Origin: Pseudomonadota bacterium
Lineage (GTDB): Bacteria > Pseudomonadota > Alphaproteobacteria > Rhizobiales > Hyphomicrobiaceae
Assembly (NCBI GenBank): GCA_023430845.1
Contig: JAEYYJ010000225.1
Coordinates: forward strand, 1-23,670
Length of the DNA stretch: 23,670 nt
Direction: 5' to 3'
Below are positions 1 through 7,993 of the stretch, piece after piece; within the stretch, counting starts at the first letter, position 1, and each line of letters starts with the position of its first letter. Below the pieces are notes generated by a model, which did not search any database, had not been told where the DNA came from, and worked only from the letters and a program-made list of their open reading frames with translations. Position numbers and translations under genes: made by a program.

Positions 1-24
1 CTTACGATCCCATCTCGGGTTCAT
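1..24 (-). CDS. possible 5' start of a further gene in the minus-strand operon (truncated by window edge)
   Basis: An ATG at 24-22 on the minus strand opens a frame that stays open to the window edge, giving MNPRWDRK. It lies about 50 bases downstream of the permease stop at 77 in the same orientation, so another operon member could begin here. The upstream sequence has only a weak purine stretch as a ribosome site. Eight codons are too few to recognise a family, so this is a bare possibility. Confidence 0.2.
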
Positions 25-76
25 CCGACATCCGCGGGCAGCTGTGTCGCGTCGAACGGATCAGGCCTTGGGCGCT

Positions 77-910
77 CTAGCGCCCCGCCACGCGCCGGGT
101 AATGCCGATCGCCCGCTCCATTACGAGCATGATCACGAAGATAAACGCGATCAGGAAGCCCGATACGGCGGCAACGCGCACGTCGAGCGTCGCTTCGATC
201 ATACCCCACATCCGGATCGGGAGCAGGCTCAGCTCTGCGCTCGACAGGAACATCGAGACGGGAACATTATCGAGCGATGCAATGAATGCCAGGAAGGCAC
301 CCGCTGCGATGCCTGGCGCAATGAGTGGCAATGTGATGCGCCGGAACGTGAACCACGGGCTTGCCCCCAAGCTGCGCGAGCTCTCCAGCAGCGCGCCATC
401 AAGCTGCGAAAGGCTCGCGCCGGTCGTCCGCAGGATGAACGGCAGAATGACCATGGCGTGCCCAATTATCAGAATGAGGATCGAAGGGCGGTAGCCGAGT
501 TGCGAGAAGAACATCAGTGTCGCAAGGCCGTAGGCGATCATGGGCAGAATGAGCGGCGACATGAACGCCGTATCGAGGACACGCGCCGTCCGCGCCTGGG
601 ATCGGCCGAGGGCGAGCGATGCAGTCACGGCGAGAAGAATTGCTAGTGCCGTTGCCCCGCCCGCGACTTTCAGACTGTTGAGAGCGGCAAGATGAATATG
701 GCCCGAGCGTACTGGATCCAGCAACGCCGCGTACCACTGGAGAGAGAGCGAGGGCGGTGGAAAGCGCAACGACGGTGAGGTCGTGAGCGATGTCAGCAAG
801 ACGACCACCACCGGGCCGGCAAGAATGAGCACGGCAATGCTGGCGATCAGCAAAATGCCCATGACGAGGCACCGATCGCCAATCGATATGGCTTTCCATT
901 CCAAGCGCAT
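77..910 (-). CDS. ABC transporter inner-membrane permease, PotC-like (polyamine/spermidine-type family)
   Basis: This is the second inner-membrane permease of a type I ABC importer, 277 residues with about six hydrophobic segments (for example around residues 15-40, 80-100, 115-135 and 145-160). The EAA cytoplasmic loop that docks on the ATPase is visible as ESSRSLGAS followed by LPLIAPG. The ATG start is preceded at a suitable distance by an AGGGG ribosome site. The gene begins nine bases after the stop of the other permease, so the two are translationally linked. Length and layout match PotC/YdcV-type subunits. The substrate cannot be read from a permease, but the operon also carries ureide-degrading enzymes, so a ureide or related nitrogen compound is inferred. 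A short GC-rich inverted repeat overlaps the stop codon (70-85) but has no T-run. Confidence 0.9.
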   Translation of the reverse strand: MRLEWKAISIGDRCLVMGILLIASIAVLILAGPVVVVLLTSLTTSPSLRFPPPSLSLQWYAALLDPVRSGHIHLAALNSLKVAGGATALAILLAVTASLALGRSQARTARVLDTAFMSPLILPMIAYGLATLMFFSQLGYRPSILILIIGHAMVILPFILRTTGASLSQLDGALLESSRSLGASPWFTFRRITLPLIAPGIAAGAFLAFIASLDNVPVSMFLSSAELSLLPIRMWGMIEATLDVRVAAVSGFLIAFIFVIMLVMERAIGITRRVAGR

Positions 911-919
911 GAATTGCCC

Positions 920-1798
920 CTAACCGTGCACCTTGCGTTCAATGTGATTGCCAACCGCGCTCAATGCGGCTGCTACGATCAGAACCGCCGAAAGCAGCGT
1001 CATCGAGATGACTGCCGCGAAAGGCCAATTGTAGACCACCATCGCCTGCTGCCAGACCAAAGCCGGCAAGTACATGAGCCGACCGCCACCGATCACGGAC
1101 TGCGTGATGAAAGCTGTTACCGAGGATGCGAACACAAGCAGGCATCCGGCGACGAGGCCCGGCAAGCTCAGGGGGATGACGACCTTGATCAACGTCCGCC
1201 AAAGCGATGCGCCGAGCGCCAGAGAGGCATCGATAAGTCGAGGATCGAGCCGACTCAGGACGGTACACAGCGGCAACAGCATCAGAGGCATTTCGATCTG
1301 TGTCAGCGCCAGCACGACACCGAACTCGGTCTGCAAAAGCCGAATGGGCTCTGAAGTAAGGCCGAGTGCTTGCAGTGTCTGATTGATCACGCCTTCGCGC
1401 GCCAAGATCGCGATCCAAGCGAAGGTGCGAACAACCACCGAGGTCAGCAGCGGCAGAATGATGATGAAGAGGAGGATCCTCTTGCCGCGTGGCGAGAGCA
1501 GAGCAAACACGATCGCTAAGGGATAGGCCAGCACGACGGTCGCCAATACGGTGATCACACCGAGGCGCATCGTGTCCAGAACGGCGTTGAGATAGAACGG
1601 GTCTGTGAATAATTTGCGCCATTGACCGAGACCGAACTCGGTCATCGCCTCGTCGTCGTAGAAACTCGTCGCGGCTAGTAAAACGAGCGGCGAAAGAAAG
1701 AAGAGAGCATAGGCAAACGCGAGAGGTGCAACAAGCCGCCAATTCAATGACGGCCTGTTGTCACTCGCAGAGCTGACGCTGACGGCGGCAGCGCTCAA
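920..1798 (-). CDS. ABC transporter inner-membrane permease, PotB-like
   Basis: First permease of the importer, about 292 residues from the preferred start. I choose TTG at 1798-1796: a GGGAGG motif sits seven bases upstream, and this start overlaps the stop codon of the binding-protein gene (TTGA). An ATG at 1831 in the same frame would add 11 residues and overlap the upstream gene by 37 bases, with no better ribosome site. The protein has a cytoplasmic N-terminus, a first membrane helix rich in Leu/Phe/Ala, further helices, and an EAA loop seen as DASLALGASLW followed by IPLSLPG. It closely follows the PotB/YdcU pattern. It should pair with the PotC-like permease to form the channel that receives substrate from the Tat-exported binding protein. 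Substrate unknown. Confidence 0.88.
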   Translation of the reverse strand: MSAAAVSVSSASDNRPSLNWRLVAPLAFAYALFFLSPLVLLAATSFYDDEAMTEFGLGQWRKLFTDPFYLNAVLDTMRLGVITVLATVVLAYPLAIVFALLSPRGKRILLFIIILPLLTSVVVRTFAWIAILAREGVINQTLQALGLTSEPIRLLQTEFGVVLALTQIEMPLMLLPLCTVLSRLDPRLIDASLALGASLWRTLIKVVIPLSLPGLVAGCLLVFASSVTAFITQSVIGGGRLMYLPALVWQQAMVVYNWPFAAVISMTLLSAVLIVAAALSAVGNHIERKVHG

Positions 1799-2820
1799 CG
1801 TGCGGCCTCCCGATTGAAGCGCTCGATCCACTTCGGACGCAGCGGGTTGATCTTCGTCCAGTCGTGGGAAACGAAATTCGAGATCTCGCTGAGGTTCTTC
1901 ATCGGAACGCCTTCGCCAAGCGGCGTATCGGAATTCACCGGCACGAAGTAGAACGGATCCTTCGACAGGCTCTCCTGAACCGCCGCATCGATGACCGTAT
2001 CGATGTAAGCATAAGCCTCATCCTCGGCTTTGCTATTCACGGCGAGGTGCATCGTCGTGGGGAATGAAATGCCGCCGGTCTCGGGGACAGCGAAGTCGAT
2101 ATCCACACCGCGCGAGCGAAGCGTCGTCACCGTGTAGGTATTGGTATACATGAGGTCGATCTCGCCTTGCTGGAAGAGACCCGACATTGCATTCGGCGGT
2201 GCGATCGCCGCCACCTTGGGCAGGGCCTCCTTGATCTTGGCAAAAGCCGGCTCGACATCTGTCTCAGAGCCGCCATTAGCCTTCGCGATCTCGATCAACG
2301 AGACAGTCCCGTATGTCGTTTGGAAGCCGGTCAAGCCGAGGCGAGATACGTACTCAGGCTTGAAGAGGTCGTTCCAGCTCTTAGGCTTCTGCAGCTTCTT
2401 GGGATTGTAGGCGATACCTACCACCTGAACAGAAGCGGCGACGCCGTGCTCGTCAGCGAAGCCCTTCGGCAGCTTGCTGTAGTTCGACAGTTTCGTCGGA
2501 TCGAACTTTTTGAACAGCTTCATATCTATGCCGGCCACGCGGGGGCCGGGATCAAGCAGAAACACATCGAACGGCGCTACGTTGCGGGACGCGCGAGCCT
2601 TCGCGATCTGATCGACGGCAAATAGAGGATCGAGCGCGAGATTGATGTTGTGCTTCTGCTTCAGGACAGGCGCGACGTGCGTGCGAAATGCGTCATCCCA
2701 GCTCGTGGGATATACGGCCGACGTCACCGTGCGCGCCGATTGGGCGTGTGCGAGTGGTAGTGCCCCCGCGACCGCGGCTCCGCCGAGCCCCGCCGCAAAC
2801 TCTCTCCTCGATATCTTCAT
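1795..2820 (-). CDS. Tat-exported extracellular solute-binding protein (PotD-like, family 1)
   Basis: Periplasmic substrate-binding component of the importer, 341 residues. The N-terminus is a twin-arginine signal: SRREF at residues 4-8, a hydrophobic Ala/Gly/Leu stretch, then a likely cleavage after AHA at residue 26. The mature part resembles the PotD/spermidine-putrescine and iron-type family 1 binding proteins, with a VxAVYPTSWDD-like first strand and a conserved SWNDLFKPEY segment in the middle. Export folded through Tat is common for this group in Alphaproteobacteria. It lies 18 bases downstream of the ATPase gene and overlaps the permease start, so it belongs to the same transcript. 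The ligand is not evident; linkage to PuuE- and AllA-like enzymes makes allantoin or another ureide the leading guess. An amine ligand remains possible. Confidence 0.9.
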   Translation of the reverse strand: MKISRREFAAGLGGAAVAGALPLAHAQSARTVTSAVYPTSWDDAFRTHVAPVLKQKHNINLALDPLFAVDQIAKARASRNVAPFDVFLLDPGPRVAGIDMKLFKKFDPTKLSNYSKLPKGFADEHGVAASVQVVGIAYNPKKLQKPKSWNDLFKPEYVSRLGLTGFQTTYGTVSLIEIAKANGGSETDVEPAFAKIKEALPKVAAIAPPNAMSGLFQQGEIDLMYTNTYTVTTLRSRGVDIDFAVPETGGISFPTTMHLAVNSKAEDEAYAYIDTVIDAAVQESLSKDPFYFVPVNSDTPLGEGVPMKNLSEISNFVSHDWTKINPLRPKWIERFNREAAR

Positions 2821-2838
2821 TGTCGCTTCTCCTGTGGG

Positions 2839-3951
2839 CTAAGCATTCGGTTCCAGAAACACACTGGGCCGAACGCCGTCGGCCAGTCCGCAGTACAGCT
2901 CACTTCCAAAGGAGGAGGCGCTTCCTGCCTGCCGGGGCGCTGCTACCTTGATTGCAACTCCCCCTGGGCCCTCGACGTCATGAATGACCGTGGGACCAAG
3001 AGGTAAGCTCATCCGGAGACGCACAGGCCAGCTACTTGCGGCTGGGCTGGAGCGAAGCGTCAATTGCTCTGGGCGCGCAGACAGAACTATGCGGCTTCCC
3101 GTCGCCATCGGCTTTTGCGTTGGAACGTCGATGACAGCGCCGGCATCGAGCTCAATGCGAAGCGACCCCGGCTGCGCCTCGACAACCTTTCCCGGAAAAA
3201 TGTTGGATGATCCGATGAAATTGTTGATGAAGAGCGTTTCGGGAAAGTCGTAGATGGTCGCGGGATCATCGAACTGCTCGACGCGGCCATTCTGCATGAC
3301 AGCGATCCGATCGGCCATGCTCATAGCCTCTTCCTGATCGTGCGTGACAAGAATGGCCGTCAGGCCAAAGCGACGCTGCAGGCGCTTGATCTCGAGCTGC
3401 ATGTCGAAGCGAAGATTCTTGTCGAGAGCTGCGAAAGGCTCGTCCAGCAGCAGGATGGAAGGGGCGATCGCGAGTGCACGCGCAAGCGCGACACGCTGCT
3501 GCTGCCCTCCCGATAGTTGGCGGGGTAGACGATCAGCCAGATGCCCCATCTGGACCACGTCGAGACACTCTGCAACGCGTGCGCGCACCTCATTCCTCGG
3601 CGTTCGTCTCGCCTCCAAACCGTAAGCGACGTTCTGAGTGACCGTGAGATGGGGGAAGAGCGCATAGTTTTGAAAGACGATGCCAATGTTGCGACCACCC
3701 GGCGGCAAGTGGTCAATGGGCTTGCCGTCAACGAGCACAGAGCCGGATGTCTGCTTGAGAAACCCGGCAACTGCCCGCAAAAGCGTCGTCTTTCCGCACC
3801 CCGATGGGCCTAGCAACGCGATAATTTCGCCCGGCCGCACTGAAAGCGTCACGTCATCGACCGCCAGGAAGCCTCCATAGGCGTGAGTCAGTCGATCGAT
3901 ATCCAGGCTATGCCGCGAGACACTCGATGCGACGTTGGTCAGTGCTGTCAT
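2839..3951 (-). CDS. ABC transporter ATP-binding protein, PotA-like
   Basis: Cytoplasmic ATPase that powers the importer. I place the start at ATG 3951, preceded by GGAGAAGAG. The frame is open to 4059, but the upstream 36 codons overlap the preceding gene and look non-coding. The resulting 370 residues carry Walker A GPSGCGKTT (48-56), a Q-loop glutamine in VFQNYALFPH (around 94), the signature LSGGQQQR (146-153), Walker B ILLLDEP (166-172) and the switch histidine in VTHDQEEA (204). After about residue 240 comes a TOBE-type regulatory domain, as in PotA, FbpC and CysA. It begins 43 bases after the allantoinase-like gene. Family membership is certain; the substrate is inferred only from neighbours. 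Confidence 0.93.
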   Translation of the reverse strand: MTALTNVASSVSRHSLDIDRLTHAYGGFLAVDDVTLSVRPGEIIALLGPSGCGKTTLLRAVAGFLKQTSGSVLVDGKPIDHLPPGGRNIGIVFQNYALFPHLTVTQNVAYGLEARRTPRNEVRARVAECLDVVQMGHLADRLPRQLSGGQQQRVALARALAIAPSILLLDEPFAALDKNLRFDMQLEIKRLQRRFGLTAILVTHDQEEAMSMADRIAVMQNGRVEQFDDPATIYDFPETLFINNFIGSSNIFPGKVVEAQPGSLRIELDAGAVIDVPTQKPMATGSRIVLSARPEQLTLRSSPAASSWPVRLRMSLPLGPTVIHDVEGPGGVAIKVAAPRQAGSASSFGSELYCGLADGVRPSVFLEPNA

Positions 3952-3994
3952 CGTCCGCTCTTCTCCATGCCTCGGAGTTGCATCGAGATGGCGA

Positions 3995-4900
3995 TCACGC
4001 CGGGGGATGATGCTTGATCCAGTGGCGCGCAATATCGATCCGTCGCGTGATCCACACATCCGGCTTCGACATCACATAGTCTAGAAACCGCTCAAGACCT
4101 GCTGCACGAGCCGGATGCCCGATCAGTCGCATATGGAGGCCGACCGACATCATCTTCGGATGCTTCGCGCCTTCGGCGTACAGCATGTCGAAGCCGTCTT
4201 TAATGAACTCGAACCACTGATTGGAGGTCCCAACCCAGCCGGCGTACTTACCGTCGTTGTGCGTGAGAGAATACGGAATGACGAGATGAGGCTTGCCGTT
4301 GACTGTCTTCCAAAGCGGAAGCTCGTCACCGTAGTAGTCGCTGTCGTACAGGAAGCCGCCCTCCTCGACGACCAAGCGACGGGTATTGACGCTCGGTCCA
4401 TAGCGGCAGTACCAGCCGAGCGGACGCTCGCCGGTCATCTTCTCGATTGCTGCTACGGCCTTGCGGATATGTTCGCGCTCTTCTTCTTCGGAGAGCTCGA
4501 AATGCTTGATCCACCGCCAGCCGTGCGAGCACACGTCGTGGCCGGCTGCCTTGATCGCAGCGCTGGCGGGCGGATGTCGCTCCATGGCCAATGCGCAGCC
4601 GAAAATCGTCATCGGCAAACCGCGTTCCTGGAACAGGCGCATCAGGCGCCAGAATCCGACACGGCTGCCATACTCGAACATGCTTTCGCCGGCGAGGTCG
4701 CGGCCCACTACACCCTGGTTGAGGCCGTGCGCCTCCGTGAGGCCCGTTTCAGTGAAGCTTTCGCCGTCCTGTATGGATGGTTCGCTGCCTTCTTCGTAGT
4801 TCATCACGAAGTTCAGCGCGATCCGCGCGCCGCCCGGCCACTTCGGATCGGGCGGCTGATCCGCATAGCCGATCAGATCTCGATCATAAGCTTGGCTCAC
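3995..4900 (-). CDS. puuE: PuuE-type allantoinase / polysaccharide deacetylase-family amidohydrolase
   Basis: Predicted cytoplasmic hydrolase of 301 residues with the NodB/polysaccharide-deacetylase fold. It carries the PuuE hallmarks: RDLIGYADQPPDPKWPGGAR at the N-terminus, FVMNYEEGSE (31-40), EYGSRVGFWR (77-86), SHGWRW (125-130), GWY...NTRRL (162-176), EEGGFLYDSD (179-188) and GLHMRLIGHPAR (254-265). PuuE proteins are known to open the ring of allantoin to allantoate without the metal site of classical allantoinase. Two spots depart from the Pseudomonas type as I remember it: CRYGPSVNTRR in place of a TGRTGPNTRR-like stretch, and VGTSNQWFEF in place of the FNNGEQF region. Substrate specificity may therefore differ. 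The start is GTG with GGGAGG upstream, four bases after the AllA-like gene, which acts in the same pathway. Confidence 0.82.
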   Translation of the reverse strand: MSQAYDRDLIGYADQPPDPKWPGGARIALNFVMNYEEGSEPSIQDGESFTETGLTEAHGLNQGVVGRDLAGESMFEYGSRVGFWRLMRLFQERGLPMTIFGCALAMERHPPASAAIKAAGHDVCSHGWRWIKHFELSEEEEREHIRKAVAAIEKMTGERPLGWYCRYGPSVNTRRLVVEEGGFLYDSDYYGDELPLWKTVNGKPHLVIPYSLTHNDGKYAGWVGTSNQWFEFIKDGFDMLYAEGAKHPKMMSVGLHMRLIGHPARAAGLERFLDYVMSKPDVWITRRIDIARHWIKHHPPA

Positions 4901-4904
4901 GGCT

Positions 4905-5384
4905 TCAGTCCTCCCTGCTTACGAGAAAAGGCTCTACATCGACAAACTGCTCGTCGGTCGTTGTCTTGTTGCGCCACATGAAGACCGCGAACTCGGCCGG
5001 CTGCTCAAGCACGGCGAGTGGGTGGTGCCAAACGTTCGCGCGATACGTCACCCCCTGGCCGGGGCCGACCAGGAAAGCCAACGCACCTTTGGTATCGGGG
5101 CCGCCGTTGGCATGATGGGGCGCGACTATGGAGAGCCAAGAGGCTTTGCGCAGCGGCACAAAACTCTGGGATGAGAACTCATGGCGCTCGAGGACTTTGG
5201 CGACGAGAGGCAACGAGACCGCAGTCTCGGTTCGCGTGATGGACAGGCTCGCCCATGCATCTGGCCGCGCCGAACTCAACCCATCCTCGTAGTACAGCCG
5301 CCCCTTCGTCTCGGGGGCTGTGATCACATCGCCGAACGGGGCAAATGCCTCGGGCGTAAGGGGCCGAACAATCACCTTCAGCAC
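4905..5384 (-). CDS. allA: ureidoglycolate lyase (AllA family)
   Basis: Predicted cupin-fold enzyme of 159 residues, the usual AllA length. AllA splits ureidoglycolate into glyoxylate and urea, the last carbon-releasing step of allantoin breakdown. Family features include the N-terminal PLTPEAFAPFGDVI (residues 8-21), LERHEFSSQSFVPL in the middle and GVTYRANVWHHPL near residue 120, which holds the conserved histidines. The start is GTG at 5384 with GGAGG four bases upstream; a nearby ATG is in another frame. It is the first gene of the minus-strand operon, divergent from the GntR regulator, and a palindromic operator candidate lies 24 bases upstream. The intermediate enzyme, allantoate amidohydrolase or allantoicase, is absent from this window and must be elsewhere if the pathway is allantoin degradation. 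Confidence 0.87.
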   Translation of the reverse strand: MLKVIVRPLTPEAFAPFGDVITAPETKGRLYYEDGLSSARPDAWASLSITRTETAVSLPLVAKVLERHEFSSQSFVPLRKASWLSIVAPHHANGGPDTKGALAFLVGPGQGVTYRANVWHHPLAVLEQPAEFAVFMWRNKTTTDEQFVDVEPFLVSRED

Positions 5385-5407
5385 GCATCCTCCAGATTCT
5401 TATAATT

Positions 5408-5426
5408 GGGATACCACTGGTATCCC
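5408..5426. promoter_or_regulatory. perfect palindromic operator candidate (GntR/FCD regulator site)
   Basis: GGGATACCACTGGTATCCC is a perfect inverted repeat with nine-base arms around one central C. It lies between the divergent lyase operon and the GntR-family regulator. A third half-site, ATACC at 5433-5437, forms an overlapping inverted pair with GGTAT at 5419-5423 around a central CACGTG. A TATAAT hexamer on the plus strand at 5401-5406 abuts it, but no good -35 box stands upstream. The position just upstream of the lyase ribosome site fits repression of the operon and perhaps of the regulator itself. The symmetry is seen directly; the binding partner is inferred. Confidence 0.7.
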
Positions 5427-5463
5427 ACGTGCATACCGAACTCGTAACACGAAGCTGCATTTG

Positions 5464-5490
5464 TTGACAACCGGCGGCGATGCCAAATAT
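5464..5490 (+). promoter_or_regulatory. weak promoter candidate for the GntR regulator
   Basis: TTGACA at 5464-5469 is a perfect -35 match on the plus strand, inside the small palindrome GTTGACAAC. The only -10-like sequence at a usable distance is an AT-rich AAATAT around 5485-5490, which is poor and closer than ideal. It would give a leader of about 100 bases before the regulator ATG. The TATAAT at 5401 next to the operator is an alternative. Confidence 0.3.
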
Positions 5491-5599
5491 GCGCATGGCT
5501 TCAAGGAAGTTTTGCTTGAAACAGATTTTCGCGTGGTCCACCAATCTGGGCCGTTGGCCACCCGAGCGCTCTTCACCGGTCCATCGTCAAGGCTCACCG

Positions 5600-6268
5600 A
5601 TGCCCAAACAGTCTGCAGCTGCTTCGACGGCCGAACGCATCCGGATGTCAGAGCGCGCCTATCAGTATTTGCGCAGCATGATTCTCGAAGAAGAGCTGTC
5701 GCCGAAGAGCATCATTACCGAGAGGGGTCTCGCAGAGACATTGAAGATCTCGCGCACGCCACTGCGCGCTGCGATCAGTCGTCTCGAGGGGGAAGGCTTG
5801 GTGGAGCGCCTGTCCAACGGAAGCATAATCATTCGCTCCGTGTCCATCGAGGAGCTGCTTGAAATTCTGCTTATTCGTCATTTGCTGGAGCGTGAGGCGG
5901 CCGCGTTAGCTATAGGTCGCTTGCCAGCCTCGGCGTTGAAGAGCTTGCAAGAGGAAGCCAAGGCCTTCGCATCAGGTGCCAGCTCGGACTTTGAAGAGTT
6001 CTGGCGCCACGACGACGCTCTGCACACCACCATCGCGGAAGCTTCAGGGAAGCCACGGCTCGCGTCAATGGTCGCGGATTTGCGCCGCCGTGCACGCATG
6101 TGTCACCTCGCGCGAATGCCAGGAAAGTTTGACGAGCAGGGGCGCGAGCATCTTGCCATTCTAAAAGCGATCTCTTCAGGCTCTTCTGATAAGGCGCGTG
6201 AAGCAATGTCGAAGCATTTCGCCCACGTTCAACGTCGACTGGTTGCGTGGCTATCAAAGTCATCCTGA
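5600..6268 (+). CDS. GntR-family transcriptional regulator with FCD ligand-binding domain
   Basis: Predicted DNA-binding repressor of 222 residues. I choose ATG 5600, preceded by AAGG seven bases upstream; the frame is open back to 5480, but the extra 40 residues do not resemble the family. Residues 15-80 form the winged helix-turn-helix (YQYLRSMILEEEL, then ERGLAETLKISRTPLRAAIS and RLEGEGLVE). Residues 85-215 form the helical FCD domain, with metal or ligand residues visible as Asp138 and His142 (DDALH), His184 (REHLAI) and His206 (SKHF). FCD regulators usually sense small carboxylates or related metabolites. Being divergent from the ureide operon, with a palindrome between, it most likely controls that operon. 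The effector is unknown; a ureide intermediate is an inference. Confidence 0.88.
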   Translation: MPKQSAAASTAERIRMSERAYQYLRSMILEEELSPKSIITERGLAETLKISRTPLRAAISRLEGEGLVERLSNGSIIIRSVSIEELLEILLIRHLLEREAAALAIGRLPASALKSLQEEAKAFASGASSDFEEFWRHDDALHTTIAEASGKPRLASMVADLRRRARMCHLARMPGKFDEQGREHLAILKAISSGSSDKAREAMSKHFAHVQRRLVAWLSKSS

Positions 6269-6384
6269 TGTAACTCGCGAGATTACGGCACTCTCACGCT
6301 TCAACCTGAAGAAGAAATCCAATGAACTTCGGTGGCCGATGAATTGCTCGCCGCCGAGAATTTCGAGCATCCTAACGCTGCCCT

Positions 6385-6407
6385 AGGCGCGAGCATGCGA
6401 TGCGCCT
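6385..6407. terminator. weak hairpin in the convergent gap after the GntR gene
   Basis: AGGCGC (6385-6390) and GCGCCT (6402-6407) can pair around an 11-base loop, followed by TTCT on the plus strand. It sits between two converging genes, where a bidirectional terminator is expected. The stem is short and there is no real T-run, so the call is weak. The rest of the 6269-6484 gap shows nothing recognisable. Confidence 0.3.
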
Positions 6408-6484
6408 TCTAGCGTGCAATCCTCGCGATAGAGAATAACTATCGGATCTGCTGCACTCGAGTGGCCCTAGGGGCTATGGACGCC

Positions 6485-7975
6485 TCAATTGGAAAGCTCC
6501 TCCCGCAGGACTCGCTTCAGGATCTTGCCGGAGGGATTGCGCGGGAGCAGGTCACGGATGATCAATTGCTTCGGCACCTTGAAGCCAGCCAAGCTACCGC
6601 GGCAATGCGTGGCGAGCATCGCGAGATCGAGTGAGGCCCCCTCGTTGAGCACAACGACAGCGACAGGCCGCTCGCCCCATTGCTCGTCCGGCAGTCCGAT
6701 GACGGCCGCTTCCCGCACTTGAGGAAGCTGGTAAATCACGCGCTCGACCTCGGACGAGGCGATGTTCTCGCCGCCCGAGATGATCATGTCCTTCTTGCGG
6801 TCGGTCAGATACAGAAAGCCCTCATCGTCGACATGACCGATGTCGCCCGTGCGGAACCAGTCACCGAAGAAAGACGCGCGCGTTTTTTCCGGGTCCTTCC
6901 AATAGCCGCGCGTCACCTTCGGCCCACGCAGGCAGATCTCACCGCCTTCGCCGGGTGGCAGCGTGCGGCCTATCTCGTCGCGGATCTCGACCTCCACGTG
7001 CGGGAGCGCACGACCAACCGAACCGATCTTCTCGATCTCGCGCCCCCCCTCCATCATCGTATCGCCGCTGCACGACTCGGTGAGGCCGTACGCATCGATG
7101 TAGCGCGCGTGCGTGAAGTAGTCCCTGAAGGCGCGAATGCGCGGCTCGGGCGTTCGCTCGCCGCCGCCGACCACCCACTTGATGCTGGCAACATCATGCT
7201 TTTCGCGATCCGGATGTGCGAGTATCGCGCTCAGCATGACGGGAGCAAACCAAGCTCCCGTCAATTGCTCTTTCTCTATGGATCGAACGGCCGCGACCGC
7301 ATCAAACTCGCGGTGAATGCAGATCGTGCCGCCGACCCAGAGCACGGCCATGCCCGGCAGATCGAAGGCGCCGACATGATAGAGCGGCCCGGTGACAAGC
7401 AGCCGATCGGCGGCAGTAAGACCGAGCGCCACCACATGATCGGCATTCTTCCAGTAGAAGTTCCCGTACGTATGCATCACGCCCTTGGGCCTGTCGGTTG
7501 TGCCCGAGGTGTACATGAGCCGGTAGAGATCATCCGGTCCGGTCACGTGCATCGGCGCGGGTGATGCGTCGGCGGCGATGCGAGTCGAATCGGACTGCGC
7601 GGCGGTATCGACCCGAATGCTGTTCTCGAGACCCGCGACCGATGCCGCAAGTTCGTCATCGACGAAGATGAGCTTTGCGCCCGCGTGGCCGGTAATATAG
7701 GCCACCTCCTCGGCCGCTAGTCGATAGTTTACCGGCAGGAAGACCGCGCCGATGTGGCTCGTCGCGAAGGCGAGCTCGATGAAGGCCGCACTGTTCTTCA
7801 TCACGACAGCCACAACATCGCTTGCGTTTATGCCGCGCGCGGCGAGCAGCCCGGCGGTCTTCTCGATGCGTGCTTGGAGAACCGCGTAGCTGAGCCGTGT
7901 CTCGCCATAGATCACAGCGAGGGCATCCGGCGTGCGGCGAGCATGGAAGCGGATGAAGCTCGTCAGGTTCTGCAT
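6485..7975 (-). CDS. acyl-CoA synthetase (AMP-forming, class I adenylate-forming enzyme)
   Basis: Predicted to activate a carboxylic acid with ATP and CoA to acyl-CoA plus AMP and pyrophosphate. The 496 residues carry the adenylation motifs in order: phosphate loop YTSGTTDRPKG (155-165, with Asp161 where Gly is more usual), YGLTES (296-301), GDWFRTGDIG (371-380), DRKKDMIISGGENI (392-405) and the C-terminal catalytic lysine in NPSGKILKR (Lys484). Length fits medium/long-chain FadD-like and 2-methyl-branched acid ligases. The ATG start has GGGAG upstream. It is the last gene of the operon, 18 bases after the acyl-CoA dehydrogenase, so its product probably feeds that enzyme. The acid substrate cannot be read from sequence. 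Confidence 0.9.
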   Translation of the reverse strand: MQNLTSFIRFHARRTPDALAVIYGETRLSYAVLQARIEKTAGLLAARGINASDVVAVVMKNSAAFIELAFATSHIGAVFLPVNYRLAAEEVAYITGHAGAKLIFVDDELAASVAGLENSIRVDTAAQSDSTRIAADASPAPMHVTGPDDLYRLMYTSGTTDRPKGVMHTYGNFYWKNADHVVALGLTAADRLLVTGPLYHVGAFDLPGMAVLWVGGTICIHREFDAVAAVRSIEKEQLTGAWFAPVMLSAILAHPDREKHDVASIKWVVGGGERTPEPRIRAFRDYFTHARYIDAYGLTESCSGDTMMEGGREIEKIGSVGRALPHVEVEIRDEIGRTLPPGEGGEICLRGPKVTRGYWKDPEKTRASFFGDWFRTGDIGHVDDEGFLYLTDRKKDMIISGGENIASSEVERVIYQLPQVREAAVIGLPDEQWGERPVAVVVLNEGASLDLAMLATHCRGSLAGFKVPKQLIIRDLLPRNPSGKILKRVLREELSN

Positions 7976-7993
7976 CGCACCGCTCCCAGCCTC

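Noticed and set aside
70..85. GGGCGCT/AGCGCCC inverted repeat at the permease stop as a terminator
   Set aside because: Loop too tight, includes the stop codon, and no T-run follows on the minus strand.
44..646. 200-codon plus-strand open frame over the PotC-like permease
   Set aside because: Very rich in Arg, Glu, Gln and His with no family features; it is the antisense reading of a clear permease gene.
3952..4059. N-terminal extension of the PotA-like ATPase
   Set aside because: Overlaps the allantoinase-like gene's 3' end and lacks family similarity; ATG at 3951 has GGAGAAGAG upstream.
6465..6480. CCCTAGGG palindrome near the ligase 3' end as a terminator
   Set aside because: Only eight bases pair before a mismatch, and no T-run is present.
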